A stretch of 64,000 nt of DNA from Tubiluchus corallicola (GCA_030141605.1 JAQGDQ010000170.1:192001-256000), one strand, 5' to 3'. Positions 1 through 13,051 are shown, numbered from the stretch's first letter. Notes: generated from the sequence alone by a model not told the origin. Translations and numbers: made by a program.

Positions 1-1348
1 GACAAAACGCGTATAATCTGTAACTCCGAGTCAAAAGATAGCACGTCACACAGAATATGCTATATTGCACTCACACGTTATATCCCACATAGTTTACTGT
101 ACAGGTTTGTATATACATCCAAATGTAGATAACACATTGTGAATAAAACACTCAACCTAAACTTGTCTTATTTCAATGGTTGAATAAGCTTACATGGAGT
201 AAAAGTTCATACGTGCTGTCAATATTAATACTGGATTTTATCATTTTTACCTGTTTGGTTTGGCATGATGTATCGAAATCTATATATCTTCGAGGATATT
301 CGACTTTAGATCGTCCAGTCTGGTGAACTTATAGATTTTTAAATGTTTTCGTTTTCGTGAAAATTTTCTACTTTAACTCGATGTGCTATGAAAAGCTTTT
401 CGTCTTTTACTGTTGAAGCAAAAATGGAGTTTCTCAAACCGATTGAATTAATGCCACATATCAGAATTACATAAATCATATCAGCCACATATCAGAATTA
501 CATAAATCATACTTTTGAATTTGTTTTGAAAGTATTATTATTTACTTCTGAATGCTAATAATGCAAGATACAGTCTTAAAGTATCAGAGATATACAAAAA
601 TTCTATTCCAAAGTTCTTCTAAACAGCCATGTAACAGGTATAACAGCTCAAACCATTTTTAAATTCTTTATTGGCTAACAATACATTTATAATTTCGGCT
701 GCATAGATTTCTTGAACAACTTTAAGCGGGCGCAAATTAGAAATGATTTTGCTCGAAAAACTTTATCGTTCTAATCTTAATTTTAATGTTATCTATTGAT
801 GATGGAACGATCCCTTAATTACTGAATTTTTGAAACCAAATTTTGTGCGAAGGGAAGTAAGAGCAAGAACTCAGCAGGGATTTGAACCAGGGACTAGACA
901 CAGTCCCGCCTTTTCACAGTTCTTTCCGTTCGGACCCTGCTTTGAAAACTTTAATAATTAAAGATTAATTCTATCATTGTTTCTGTAATTCTCATATGCA
1001 ATGCATTCTTGATTTTTAATTACGTATTTCACCACTAAATTACACCACTTGGAACAGAAATTTGAATGATCCGTACAGCACAACACGCACATGCACATGT
1101 GGTAGATAAACTGAATGTATCACACCAGTAAAATACGTGATTGATAACTTGACTATCCCTATTGATAAACTTTCTCATGTTTATAGACTAGCCAAGTCAT
1201 CAGTCTACAATACAAGAACTCAACAACAATGACAAACACGTAAAGCAAACCAAATAAGGGCGTTGTAAACTTTCAGTATAAAAAAATCTAAATTTCACTT
1301 TACGTGAAGCACTGCAGGCCTTCACTTCTTCCCTAATTAACCCGTGAG
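1..1348. other. Gene-free, AT-rich
   Basis: No coding region can be supported. The only structure seen is a short direct duplication at 453-511 and, near 870-900 on the minus strand, an isolated match to a tRNA B-box (GGTTCAAATCC) without a convincing A-box or cloverleaf, so no tRNA is called. Confidence 0.6.
453..511. repeat. 31-bp direct duplication
   Basis: Two identical 28-base copies starting at 453 and 484 are separated by three bases. This is a simple local duplication with no coding role. Confidence 0.9.
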
Positions 1349-1812
1349 TTAACCCTTTCAGTCCCAAATTATTTTTTAATAAGAAAATTTTTTTCCTTGA
1401 TACTTTTGTTCAGTATGTCCATCTTGTTTACACATAATAATAATTGTTTTCACCTGTACCCGCGTGCTAAATATAGCCTGTATCCCACGGGATACATTGG
1501 GATTCAATAGAAGCATAAAATGTGCTTCATTTTGCAACTGCTGATGATTTTTTAAAGTATTTAAGACATTTAGTATGCACGCTATGCTGATCTGTACAAA
1601 GTCGTCTCTAAGGTACTGTACCTTGCGCAGTTTTTTATGCTATGTAGATTTTCTAGTTTGCCATTTTATCACCATTTTTAGTCTATTGTTATTGGCTTAA
1701 ATCAAAATAACTATTAACAGATCAAATAACTGTCAGTTTTAAAATTTTATTAATTTTAAAGGCAGAAAATATTGTCGTATCCCACGGGATACAACGGGTA
1801 AGAAAGGGTTAA
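1349..1812 (-). mobile_element. piggyBac-like MITE, copy A
   Basis: A 464-bp non-autonomous element bounded by TTAA at both ends, with short terminal inverted repeats beginning CCCTTTC. TTAA target duplication with CCC-starting termini is the hallmark of the piggyBac superfamily. It contains two copies of a near-palindrome of the form GTATCCC-NN-GGGATAC. It carries no transposase. Relative to copies B and C it lies on the opposite strand. The same family occurs at 7503, 10177 and 13052, with a fragment at 2127. Confidence 0.8.
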
Positions 1813-2126
1813 AAGGCTAATTAACGAAGTCTAATTGTTAAGAGCAAAGGGCTAAAAGAAGAGGACTAATGTACAGGATGCCCCCCCCCCCCACTGCTTT
1901 CTTACGAACCTCTTACTGGAACTACTTCAATAGCCGCCAAGTCTAGGTGCAGATTGTTTACCAAGACTTTACGGATTCCGAGAAAGTTCCATGCTAATTA
2001 ACCTTATTCGCGCTAAAGTGTGTATTAAGCTAAACAGAAAGGAATTAAGTTGTTGTGGTGGTTTTTGTGTTTGTTTTTTTGTGTTTTTGTTGTTTGTTTT
2101 TTGTTTGTTGTGTGGTGTTGGTGTTT

Positions 2127-2342
2127 AGCATAAAAAACTGCGCAAGGTACAGTACTTTAGAGACGACTTCAGCATAAATTTCAGCAGTTGCAAAATGTTT
2201 TGTTGTGTTTTTAAAAAAGTCGGACTTTGTTTTTTGCACATGACAAAGAATGTTGTGTATCCCACAGGATACATTGGGAACAAATGTACCAGGCCCAAAA
2301 TTTTTTTCTTATTAAAAATAATTTGGGACTGAAATGAATTAA
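2127..2342 (+). mobile_element. piggyBac-like MITE, truncated fragment
   Basis: A partial copy of the TTAA/CCCTTTCA family. It begins inside the element at the AGCATAAAAAACTG segment, keeps one altered palindrome (GTATCCCACAGGATAC) near 2258, and ends with degraded terminal sequence followed by TTAA. The 5' end is missing and lies next to a GT-rich low-complexity stretch (about 2049-2120). Confidence 0.7.
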
Positions 2343-2866
2343 TGGATGCATGTCGTTCTTTGTCATATTCGTCACTAGTGCCACCTGGTCCTAGTCTGTG
2401 TGATATTGTAACATGTGGTTTCAATGCGCTCTAATAACTGAAGTGCAAGTCTCCCTTTTTCAACCGCGATTTTAGTTTTTTGAGCGGCACTGCTCATTCT
2501 ATAGTCATGATGTTAATTTCTACTTCAGTAACACACAGGATTAAAGCGCCTCTAGAAGCAAGTTGCGGAACTAACCTTGATGACTAGCGCCATAAACTGT
2601 TTCAGACGTTCAGAAGCCTAATGTCAAAAAGACTCGCTTTCGATTTCTTAAGCCAGGAAGCCCTGACTTCTTGTCCTAGTGTCGATCAAAGGTTAGCTTC
2701 AATTAATTTCACTAGGGCACCTTAGTTTATTTTTAGTGATAATCTCGCTGGTTTAATCCTTGCAGCTATGCATAATCTGACTATGATTGAAAGAATCGGT
2801 TCATGTACAGTACAGTGCCCTGTTTATAAAGTGAGTGTTACAAACGCAAGAACGCTAAGTCGATAA

Positions 2867-3565
2867 AAGGGCATGATAAGAACGGCGACGACGACAACGG
2901 TGATGATGATAATGATGATGATGATGTTGATAAAAGGGCGTAATAAGGACGGCGACGACGACAACGGTGATGATGATAATGATGATAAAAGGGCATAATA
3001 AGGACTGCGATGACGACAACAGAGATGGTGGTGGTAATGTGGTAAGGACAATGGTAATGATGATAATGACGATGATGACGACGACGACGATGATGATGAT
3101 GATAATGACGATGATGGCGATGATGACGACATTGACGACGACAACGATGATGATGATAATGATGATGATAAAAGGGCATAATAAGGACGGCGACGGCGAC
3201 AGAGATGGTGGTGGTAATGTGGTAAGGACAGTGGTAATGATGATGATAATGACGATGATGATGATGATGACGATGATGATGATGACGACGACAACGATGA
3301 CGATGATAATGATGATGATGATGTTGATAAAAGGGCATAATAAGGACGGCGACGACGACAGAGATGGTGGTGGCAATGTGGTAAGGACAATGGTAATGAT
3401 GATGATGATGATGATAATGACGACGATGGCGATGATGACGACAATGATGATGACGATTACGACGACGATGATGATGATGATGATGACAACGACGACGACG
3501 ATGATGATGATGATGATCGCAGTTGTAATAAAAATGATGATAGTGATCAACATGTTACGGCGATA
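2867..3565 (+). repeat. GAT/GAC-rich higher-order minisatellite
   Basis: Runs of GAT, GAC and GAA-type triplets are interrupted by a recurring block that begins GGGCATAATAAGGAC, at about 2867, 2936, 2990, 3174 and 3333. The block is followed by a GGTGGTGGTAATGTGG segment in the later units. Larger units of roughly 160-185 bp are therefore built from triplet repeats. Long reading frames on both strands are translations of the triplets and not genes. Confidence 0.85.
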
Positions 3566-3691
3566 ATCAGAAAGATGGTGATCACGAAGTGATCAAAATG
3601 GCACCCATTGGCAAAGTCGATATCAATAAGTGATGATAATGATGATAATGATAAGAATGATGATAGTCGGAGCTACGCAACAACTACAAAC

Positions 3692-3757
3692 GACAATCAT
3701 GTGACAAACACGTGACAATCATGTGACAAACACGTGACAATAACTTACGTGACAATT
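3692..3757. repeat. 22-bp tandem repeat with CACGTG
   Basis: Two perfect 22-bp units plus a partial third. Each full unit contains CATGTGAC and CACGTGAC, so the short array clusters E-box-like CANNTG motifs. A regulatory role is only a possibility. Confidence 0.7.
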
Positions 3758-4418
3758 AATTTCTTGCTTAAACGAAGAGAGGATGATTTTTCACATGCTA
3801 CCCCATTTTCAAGTCGGATAAAAAGTAAACATTCTAACGCATTTAATACAACAAAAGCATCTCTGGTAATTAAATAATAGATTAAAAACTTAACTAACGG
3901 CAGGCGAGCCCAACTATTGATGACGTCACCAACTAACTTCATTTTCAACATCAAAAACATTCCGTGAACGTGTTGCACGTGTTTGTGAAAGTGAAAATTG
4001 AAGTACAGTGCTACTGTAAGATATTCAATGTGTTGTACTAAAACTAGGCAAGTTTTAAAATAAAAATTCAAATTTCAAATTTACCGCTGTGCTCACGCTT
4101 GAGCTGTCGAACGCGTGTAGTTTGTCACAAACTAACACATCTGAACTGAGAGGTACAGCAGCTGTTTTTTGTGCCGTCCGAATATAAATGCAAGCACTAG
4201 AGCCGTCTAACTAGCGAATGGCAAAATGCATGTAACAGCGAAGAACTAGTAGCGCCAACGCGAAATTGTGTTTGTGTGATAATAATTCTTTCACGTAAGT
4301 CGGTTTTGAAAAAAATAGTACGTTTACTTACGATATTTTAAAGGGTAGATTGTTTTGACCTACAGTTGAACATTGGGTCTGGTGTTGCTTTAAGCTATGA
4401 TGCCTTGATAACTCTTTC

Positions 4419-4667
4419 TGCTTTATTCTTCTTCTTCTTCTTCTTCTTCTTCCCAGCTTTTCCCTATTCGGGGTCGCCGTTGTGAATGAGTCTTCTCCAC
4501 GCATTCCTGTTGTTGACCATCTCTTCATTTATGTCTTCCCTTCCCACATGATCTTCACCGACTCTTCTTTTCAGGTGTCCATACCATCGCAATCTTGCGA
4601 GGCTTCCACTACTTTTACTGTTCCTCTGATATTATTATATCTAATTTTATCTCTTCTTGCTTTATTC
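4419..4667 (-). mobile_element. RTE-like retroposon fragment with TSD
   Basis: The minus strand carries the 3' end of an RTE-type non-LTR element: a decayed reverse-transcriptase C-terminal segment followed by GGCGACCCC, GGGAAAAGC and a GAA-repeat tail (plus strand TTC repeats from 4429). The 10-bp sequence TGCTTTATTC flanks both sides (4419-4428 and 4658-4667), consistent with a target-site duplication. It is closely related to the insertion at 15272-15747. Apparent open frames on the plus strand are antisense to this element. Confidence 0.8.
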
Positions 4668-5424
4668 GGAGGTGAAAATCGTCCAGTGATCGATCAATAT
4701 TTTACAGAGTAGATTGCAGTTTAGGCTGGATCCGGTTTTGCTTTGACTGCGTGTCTTTTCAGGTAAAATACAGAACAATATTTGTTCATTTTTTTACCGG
4801 ACCCGTAAACCATGGCGGGACCCGACTACACTAGTAGCGCCATAAAAAGGAACATACTTAACTTTACACAAAAACATTTTTTCGTTTTTACGCTGTTTAC
4901 TTATCAGTCATATTGATTATGTGACAGGGTTTTGTGATTGTTTGAACCATGCCTTAATGGCCGCCCAAATATAACACTTTGCTCACAAACGAATAATGCA
5001 TCGCGTAAACAGTGTACCCATTTGTCAGGTATCAGGATTTGCGGTTTGCAAGAATCTTAATGGAGAACATGGATTTGAAGTATGATGTGATATGACTTGG
5101 AGTGTGAAATATCTGCGAGTTGGTTCTGTAATCCGTAGCAAAAAAGTCAAGTTTCTGTTAGCTTTTCGGATTAATCCGGAATTTCATCGATTTCAGTAAA
5201 CCTACTATCAGAGAACACTTCACTGTCCCGCCGTTGTGGACAGAGTTCCACGTTGTTGATGACGCCTTTGGAATGCAGCCAATCCAGTTAAGAAATGTTT
5301 TTTCTTGGAGGGTTCTCCTCCTTGGTCCAGCGCCGCACAATACCAGGAAAACAAAGGCAAAGACTTCCAAAAATTGAGCTTTTGTTGTTGGGCCTAGAAG
5401 AGCCAACATATTTTACTGGTTCAG
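4668..5424. other. Gene-free interval
   Basis: No coding region, RNA gene or recognisable repeat could be supported here. Confidence 0.5.
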
Positions 5425-5662
5425 ACATGAGCGTATAGAGTATAGGTCAGTATCTTGCACATGAGCGTATAGAGTATAGGTCAGTATCTTGCACATGAGC
5501 GTATAGAGTATAGGTCAGTATCTTGCACATGAGCGTATAGAGTATAGGTCAGTATCTTGCACATGAGCGTATAGAGTATAGGTCAGTATCTTGCACATGA
5601 GCGTATAGAGTATAGGTCAGTATCTTGCACATGAGCGTATAGAGTATAGGTCAGTATCTTGC
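5425..5662 (+). repeat. Seven perfect 34-bp tandem units
   Basis: Exactly seven head-to-tail copies of a 34-bp unit beginning ACATGAGCGTATAGAG occupy 238 bp with no visible divergence, which implies very recent expansion. There are no spacers, so it is a minisatellite and not a CRISPR array. Confidence 0.95.
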
Positions 5663-6082
5663 CCGGTCAGGGTCGTAGTGCATAATTTTTACTGAGACAT
5701 AGCGGAATTTCCTGTAAATATATTTAAATAATGAATATCATCCCGTTTTAGGCTACACCATTTTCCCGCATGTACCACTTTATTCACGAAAGAAAATTTG
5801 CGAGAATTTTTTCGGCAGCAGGTTTACTGGGTTTTTTGTTCACTCATCCATTCTCCAGTGTGGGACGATCACATTTAGGTAGTATAAACTGCCAACAGGA
5901 GCGCTCTAGTCGTGGTGTAAAGTTTCACGTGCAGCGATAAAGAGTAAACCCATCTGAAAGACGTAATCAGTTTTCCGTTTTTCAGGTTTAGTCACTAGGA
6001 GCGCTTTGGTCGTGGTGTTAAGCACGTCCACCAACAGCACGTCCTAACGTGCTTAACTTAAAGTTTTCTCAATCCAAGTGAA

Positions 6083-6415
6083 AAAGTCACAGGAAAAAAG
6101 TCACAAGAAAAAAGTCACAGATAAAAAGTCACAGGTAAAAAAGTCACAAGAAAAAAGTCACAGATAAAAAGTCACAGGTAAAAAAGTCACAAGAAAAAAG
6201 TCACAAGTAAAAAGTTACAGGTAAAAAAGTCACGGGTAAAAAACTCACAAGAAAAAAGTCACAGCTAAAAAGTTACAGGTAAAAAAGTCACAAGAAAAAA
6301 GTCACAAGAAAAAAGTCACAGGTAAAAAAGTCACAGGAAAAAGTCACAGGTAAAAAAGTCACAAGAAAAAAGTCACAAGAAAAAAGTCACAGGTAAAAAA
6401 GTCACAGGAAAAAGT
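6083..6415 (+). repeat. AAGTCACA-type short tandem array
   Basis: More than 20 copies of a 14-15 bp unit, AAAAAGTCACA followed by AGA, GGT or GAT variants. The variants alternate, giving a hint of higher-order structure near 6100-6180 and 6290-6400. Confidence 0.9.
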
Positions 6416-6431
6416 ACACAAAAAAAGAAAC

Positions 6432-6481
6432 AACCCTAAAACTAACCCCAACCCTAACCCCTATCCCTAGCCCTAACCCAC
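6432..6481. repeat. Interstitial telomere-like CCCTAA tract
   Basis: Imperfect repeats of CCCTAA/CCCCAA type (several AACCCTAACC blocks) directly follow the AAGTCACA array. The tract is short and degenerate, so it is an interstitial telomere-like sequence and not a chromosome end. Confidence 0.6.
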
Positions 6482-7502
6482 GCCAAAATATATTGCCCTT
6501 TTACTATGAATTTTTCCTTACCTGTCACCAGTTTTTCTGTTTATCTAAAAATACCTGTACTAAACAAGTAAACAGTACGTAAAACTGTTTATCTAAACTA
6601 CCTGTACTAAACAATTAAACCGATCATGTTTTATCAAGAATTTCGCATAACAACAATATTAATAAGCCGTTTGCGGTGATGCTGTAAATAAATTTTGTGA
6701 ACTTATATTTTAATACGTTATGACAGTGTCCTGTACAAGCTGAGTAAACTGAGTAACATAGTTCAAGCAAGTTTTGAAACAAAGCAAGCAAATAATAAGC
6801 CTTTTCACAGTTTCTTTGTGCGCATGCGCAGTTGCTGTAAGTCAAAGGTTAAGTGTACCACAGCAGCGCATCTTAACTACAACCGTCACATGACATGTGG
6901 GTAAAGCAAAATCGTCTGGTGCACCTGTTTGGTAACGTTAGTTGTTTTGCATGGACTTTGTTTAATTATGCATTAGTCTGTGCATAGAGTGATTTACTAG
7001 CAGGATCTTGTTTGGAAACAAAAAATGAACTAGGTAAGGCTAGCTAGCTGTTAAAACTGTTACTCTTACAATAGCATGAGCTGAGAGGCGTTGTCACGTG
7101 TACACAAATGGGTTGTCTGGTACACTTAAACTCTGACCTTTTCACGATCATCATCAATCGCTGGAACTGTTCTTTTCGGGAAATTACATGCCACTGATAC
7201 TGCAGAGTAAAATTACGCTGCGAAGTGTTACGTTTTTCATGTAGCCCATGCAGAGTGCAGACGTGAAAAACATTGCGATTAGCCGGCTAAGATTTTAATT
7301 GCTTAATACATGTATAAGTAAACAGCAGATTAGCAACGGGGCAGAGCTGAAGTGGTAGGTGTGAATTTGCCTCGAAGCATCAGTTAACTCTTTACTTGAT
7401 GTGGAAAATATGCGAAGTATAATAGTTGAAATTTTATTCTCAACAGAAAACATATAAATAATTATTTAAATTGATTTTAATCTCCAAATTCTTACCCCGT
7501 TT

Positions 7503-7968
7503 TTAACCCTTTCATACCCGTTGTATCCCGTGGGATACAAGAATATTTTCTGCCTTTAAAATTAATAAAATTTTAAAACTGACAGTTATTTGATCTGTTA
7601 ATAGTTATTTTGATTTAAGCCAATAACAATAGATGAAAAATGGTGATAAAATGGCAAACTAGAAAATCTACATAGCATAAAAAACTGTGCAAGGTACAGT
7701 ACTTTAGAGACGACATTGTACAGATCAGCATAGCATGAATACTAAATGTCTTAAATACTTTAAAAAATTATCAGCAGTTGCAAAATGAAGCACATTTTAT
7801 GCTTCCGTTGAATCCCAATGTATCCCGTGGGATACAGGCTATATTTAGCACGTGGGCACAGGTAGAAAAAATAATTATTATGTGTAAACAAGATGGACAT
7901 ACTGAACAAAAGTATCAAGCCAAATGATTTTTTCTTATTAAAAAATAATTTGGGACTGAAAGGGTTAA
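7503..7968 (+). mobile_element. piggyBac-like MITE, copy B
   Basis: A 466-bp element with TTAA on both sides and CCCTTTCA termini. It appears full length and has two GTATCCCGTGGGATAC near-palindromes, one near each end. It has no coding capacity; a short open frame overlapping it on the minus strand is incidental. Confidence 0.85.
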
Positions 7969-9110
7969 TTGCGCTATATATAAATGTTTTTAATTCTTTG
8001 CGCGTGAAATAAAATTTACCTTTATGTATGAAGCACAATAAACGGTCTTACCTGTCTGTACAGATTAAGATTTCACAGATTAAAATATTCGCGTTTAAAT
8101 TTAATTATCCACAAACACGAGGAAAGCAGCAGTGCACATCTCTCAGGTAAGCTTCCGGTCAGCAGGTGTTGCTCATCAGCATCTCACGCCGAGGGAGGAG
8201 GAGTTACGCCCTTTGCCACGCCCATCGATTCAGGTAAAGTGTGAAGCCTTGACACTCGATTGATTTGATCAATACATCGTATCAATCAATCATTTTCACC
8301 AATTGTTCAGTAAGAAATACAGTGAATAAAGCAAGTTTGTACTTGAACGTTGAGCTAATGCAGTTTTTATAATTTGTGCAGGTAAGTTTTAATTTTAATG
8401 AAGTTTGTACACAAACAACGTAAACTGTTGTAAGTCATCTTTCCAAGGCACACGTCTTGTAAATGATTAGTCTTGCACGACCAGATAAACGCTTGAAGGC
8501 AATATGAGAACGAATGAAACTTTTTATCCATCTCTAAACCTATAAACCTAAGACCCGGTAATATGACTTAAGCCTAATCTTATTCATTTAAATCCGCCAT
8601 CGTTCCAGCCATGTCCAAAACGTTTGTCTGCAGGTCCTGCTGTAATTATAAATAACAGAAAAAACGCACTTTTGCGTAGGTGATTCAATTCCTACAGACT
8701 TGAGACAGGTGGGCATTATTCATTTGCTTGATTTAGGTGCACTAGAATGCGAGTGTAGAACAGGGTACTTGTTGGGTTTAGACACGCCCTTATTCCGTTC
8801 ATACATGTGGTTTCTCTTAGCTTATCATAAACCTCAAAACCTGTGTCGATCCAGTTCATGCCCAGGCTGACTCTGACGTCACAAGTAAATGACCCAGAAG
8901 TACTAAATGCGAATAGAGAGTTACAGATTTTTCCCAAAGTTGTAATCAGTTCATGTAAGCTAAACTCGCTAGTTTATAATCCAAAAATTAAAATATCTAT
9001 TGCCTGGTGGTGATCCGGTGCGCGTAAGGCAACCACAGCAGCTGTTCACACCAGGATCAACGTTGTGGCCGCCCCCATATTTTTAAATGTGAACAGGATA
9101 GCTACCGTAT
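7969..9110. other. Gene-free interval
   Basis: No supported gene. A 73-codon minus-strand frame at 8716-8937 matches no family I recognise and has no clear splice sites. Confidence 0.5.
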
Positions 9111-9114
9111 CTAA

Positions 9115-9404
<290 letters not shown>

Positions 9405-10176
9405 CTTTTTACTTATCTTGTAAAACATGCACAGTTATAATACAATTAATTTGGTAACAAAAATGTGAAGAAAGGGTAGCGAAAGACCAATTGGTCATCT
9501 AGTCAGCTGCCCTTTGGTTAGTGATGAACATTTTTATAGGCACTATGCTACAGTGTGTTAGTGTTAGTACTGCTTATAATAAAAATTAATTATTACGAAT
9601 GACATTAAATTGATATGCTTATAACGTGTTAGTACAATTCATACACAGTAATAGTAAGTGCATAGTAAAAAAAATCAAACTGAAAATAACTGAAATAAAA
9701 CTGAACTGAAACAAGAACTGAAATAAAAATCTGACAACAGAAACATAATAATTGTTACGATTATAAAAAATACTAGTAAAAATGGTTTATTTAAGTAAAT
9801 GCAATTCACGGTAAAGTAATTATAACTGCATTTATAATTTCAAAATATTTTCTATGTTTAAAACTCTAATATTGGCCACATTCGTCGATACATTTGTGCA
9901 TTCTGAGTTAAAGATACTGAGATAATAATAAATGACATAATACTTTTATAATACATTTACTTATATTATATTTTTCAGAAATTTCTGTTGGGCGTGGCAT
10001 TTCACTTATCTTTACCATTAACCAGTCTAATCACGTGCTACATGGATGAGCTGAATCACTTTTTGCCTGCAGTTCTTAGTATACATCGCAATTCCTAATC
10101 AATCTCCAAAGCTAATTTTCATGGACATCTGATTCCATGCGTACTATTTTCAAAGCCTTTTACCTCAAATTCTTCG

Positions 10177-10938
10177 TTAACCCTTTCATACCCGTTGTAT
10201 CCCGTGGGATACGAGAATATTTTCTGCCTTTAAAATTAACAAAATTTTAAAACTGACAGTTTTTTTGATCTGTTAATAGTTATTTTGATTTAAGCCAATA
10301 ACAATGGACTAAATATGGTGATAAAATGGCAAACTAGAAAATCTACATAGCACAAAAAACTGCGCAAGGTACAGTACTTTAGAGACGACTTTGTACAGAT
10401 CAGCATAGCATGCATACTAAATGTCTTAACTACTTTAAAAAATTATCAGCAGTTGCAAAATGAAGCACATTTTATGCTTCTATTGAATCCCAATGTATCC
10501 CGTGGGATACGAGATATTTTCTGCCTTTAAAATTAATAAAATTTTAAAACTGACAGTTATTTGATCTGTTAATAGTTATTCTGATTTAAGCCAATAAAAA
10601 TAGACTAAAAATGGTGATAAAATGGCAAACTAGAAAATCTACATAGCATAAAAAACTGTGCAAGGTACAGTACTTTAGAGACGACTTTGTACAGATCAGC
10701 ATAGCATGCATACTAAATGTCTTAAATACTTTAAAAAATTATCAACAGTTGCAAAATGAAGCACATTTTATGCTTCCATTGAATCCCAATGTATCCTGTG
10801 GGATACAGGCGATATTTAGCACGCGGGCACAGTAGAAAAAATAATTATTATGTGTAAACAAGATGGACATACTAAACAAAAGTACTAAATCAAAAAAAAA
10901 TTCTTGTTAAAAAAATAATTTAAGACTGAAAGGGTTAA
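10177..10938 (+). mobile_element. piggyBac-like MITE with internal duplication, copy C
   Basis: TTAA-bounded and of the same family as copy B but 762 bp long, because its interior is present twice in tandem. The near-palindrome GTATCCC-NN-GGGATAC occurs at 10197, 10495 and 10791 (the last with one change), so the internal unit is about 297 bp. This fits unequal exchange or template switching at the palindrome. Confidence 0.85.
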
Positions 10939-12067
10939 AGCATGAAAGATTTAAGCCACTTACGTAAAGCTTAAAAATTCGTCCTGAAATTTTGTACCAC
11001 TTACATACTGCCTCTTTGCATACAGGGCTTGCGTCGGGAGTAACGCTGTATAAAACATGTATAAATTTAAACTCCCGTTAGGCGCAGCCATTTTGAGGAC
11101 AAGTCATTTGAAATAGGTTTACATTTCAATAATCAAAAATAATCAATGTATTCGTAGCGATACGTCACTAAGTAAAATTTTAAATTGCTGTATCTTGTCA
11201 ATAAGATTAAAAATATGTTTTCTGGTTAGTGAGTGGTGCACCCTGGAGGATCAGTCAGCGACATTTTGCCAATTGGTGAAAACATTTTAAATAATTAATA
11301 ATTTTCTTTTCTTGTTACATAAGTCTTTCAGGCAGGTAAGCGAAATGCTAAGTAATATAACCTTGCATGGAAAGTTTAACATAGTTTAACATTGCCTTAT
11401 CTTCCCCTGATTTACGTTGTGCATATATGACGTCATGTAATGGCGCGGTCGGGACAGTATTGCGGGAAATTAAAAATGAAAACAAACAAAAAATCCTTTT
11501 CAGCGCGAGTACGATATACGCATAAAATTGTTATAAAGTAATACAATTTCTTAAGAGGATTTTTCTGAAACCTACTTCAGGTACCCCTCTTCTTGGATGC
11601 ATGTGGCCAGCTACTCTCTAGGCTTTCTAATTCTAAAAAGAAATATCGTTGCTTTTAGTTAAGTTAATTGCTTTTAAACTGAAACTGGACAATTAAGCAA
11701 GTAATTGCAAGCAAACTTGAGTATGAATGTATGATGAATTCTCTTCAAGGCGTTTTATTGCAGAATTATGTACAAGTTGTACGATCTTGATAAGCAGAAA
11801 AGACGGTATTTGCGGCCAGAACCTGCAGAGGTAACCTGACAAAACTAAAGCAGGTAAAAAGTGGAAGATTTAGATAAGAAAACTATTCCGGAATGCGAAG
11901 CATTGACTTACTCGCTTATTTAGATTTTTTCTGCCGAATTAGAAGAATATGTCATTTAGAACATTGTCGCTGCCTGCTCGCTAAACTCTCCAGGTTCATT
12001 TCGATCAAGGTGACACTCGATCGACACTTTTCTATATCTCTCGTTTTCTCTTTCCCTCCCTCTATCC

Positions 12068-12069
<2 letters not shown>
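10939..12069. other. Gene-free interval
   Basis: No gene or recognisable element was seen between the MITE and the CT tract. Confidence 0.5.

Positions 12070-12156
<87 letters not shown>
12070..12156 (+). repeat. CT microsatellite
   Basis: About 43 uninterrupted TC dinucleotides. Confidence 0.95.
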
Positions 12157-12160
<4 letters not shown>

Positions 12161-13051
12161 AAACTAAACGTCTAAAAATCGATAATATCTCAGCCAAAAC
12201 AGGATGTGTTTCTGTAATGGCGTGAATTCGCCTGTTCAGCCCGAGTTTTGTGTGTAACATGTGATACAGTGTAGTGCCCTCTATCGGCAACTGTTCGGTT
12301 GAAATATCCGACCATCAACTTTGATGGTTTGCAATCTGTTTTTAACCACAACAATGTTAATTCTAGCATTGATGCATTAGCTAAAATTTCCCGTACATAT
12401 CATAAACTGTGATATATTACTATGTATTGGTAATTCAGAATATTCACTATGAATTACCAGCTGACGAATTAATGCTGATCGCACGTACGCTTTCTTATGT
12501 AATTGCTACCTTAATTGTATTCGTCAATTCAGGAAATAGTTTTCCAAAAAATGAACGCCTAGCAGGCTAGCATCTGCGTTCCAGTGCATGATGATCAAGA
12601 TGAAATAAAAACTCAGCTGAAATGGTTGTTAATAAACATGCGCGTCTACAGTTGCCATGAATCCAAATTTCGACAAAAATGTACTATGCACTATTTGCGG
12701 CAAAATGATAAAGTCCCACAGTTTTGTAGTACCTGAACGTGAACAACACGGCGAAATGAACGGCTCTATACAGTTACCCTTAAAATAAATCTTTTATAAA
12801 TCAAGAATAATGGGTTTATTGACCAGCTGATGGCGTCAAAACGAAGATTATGCACTAATATATTACAATAGATGTAGGTGACATTATAATATATCTAATA
12901 AACACTGGAGTAATATAGGAGATGCTGGGATGGAGACAAAGCTAAATTTGATTCAGACAAATTTCTTGTGCCACTAGCATAGCATTTCATAATTAGTTAA
13001 GAAAATTGTCACAAAATATCTGTACTGTGCACAGTCATAGGTGAAATCCTT

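Noticed and set aside
860-960. tRNA gene on the minus strand
   Set aside because: Only a B-box-like GGTTCAAATCC is present; no A-box or acceptor-stem pairing could be found.
2824-3566. Four overlapping long frames rich in Ile, His, Ser or Met
   Set aside because: All derive from GAT/GAC triplet repeats; there are no unique coding features.
4482-4712. 76-residue plus-strand protein also found at 15436-15705 on the other strand
   Set aside because: It is antisense to the RTE reverse-transcriptase fragment, so the similarity reflects the repeat and not a gene.
5425-5662. Possible CRISPR-like array
   Set aside because: The repeats are directly abutting with no spacers, and the genome is animal.
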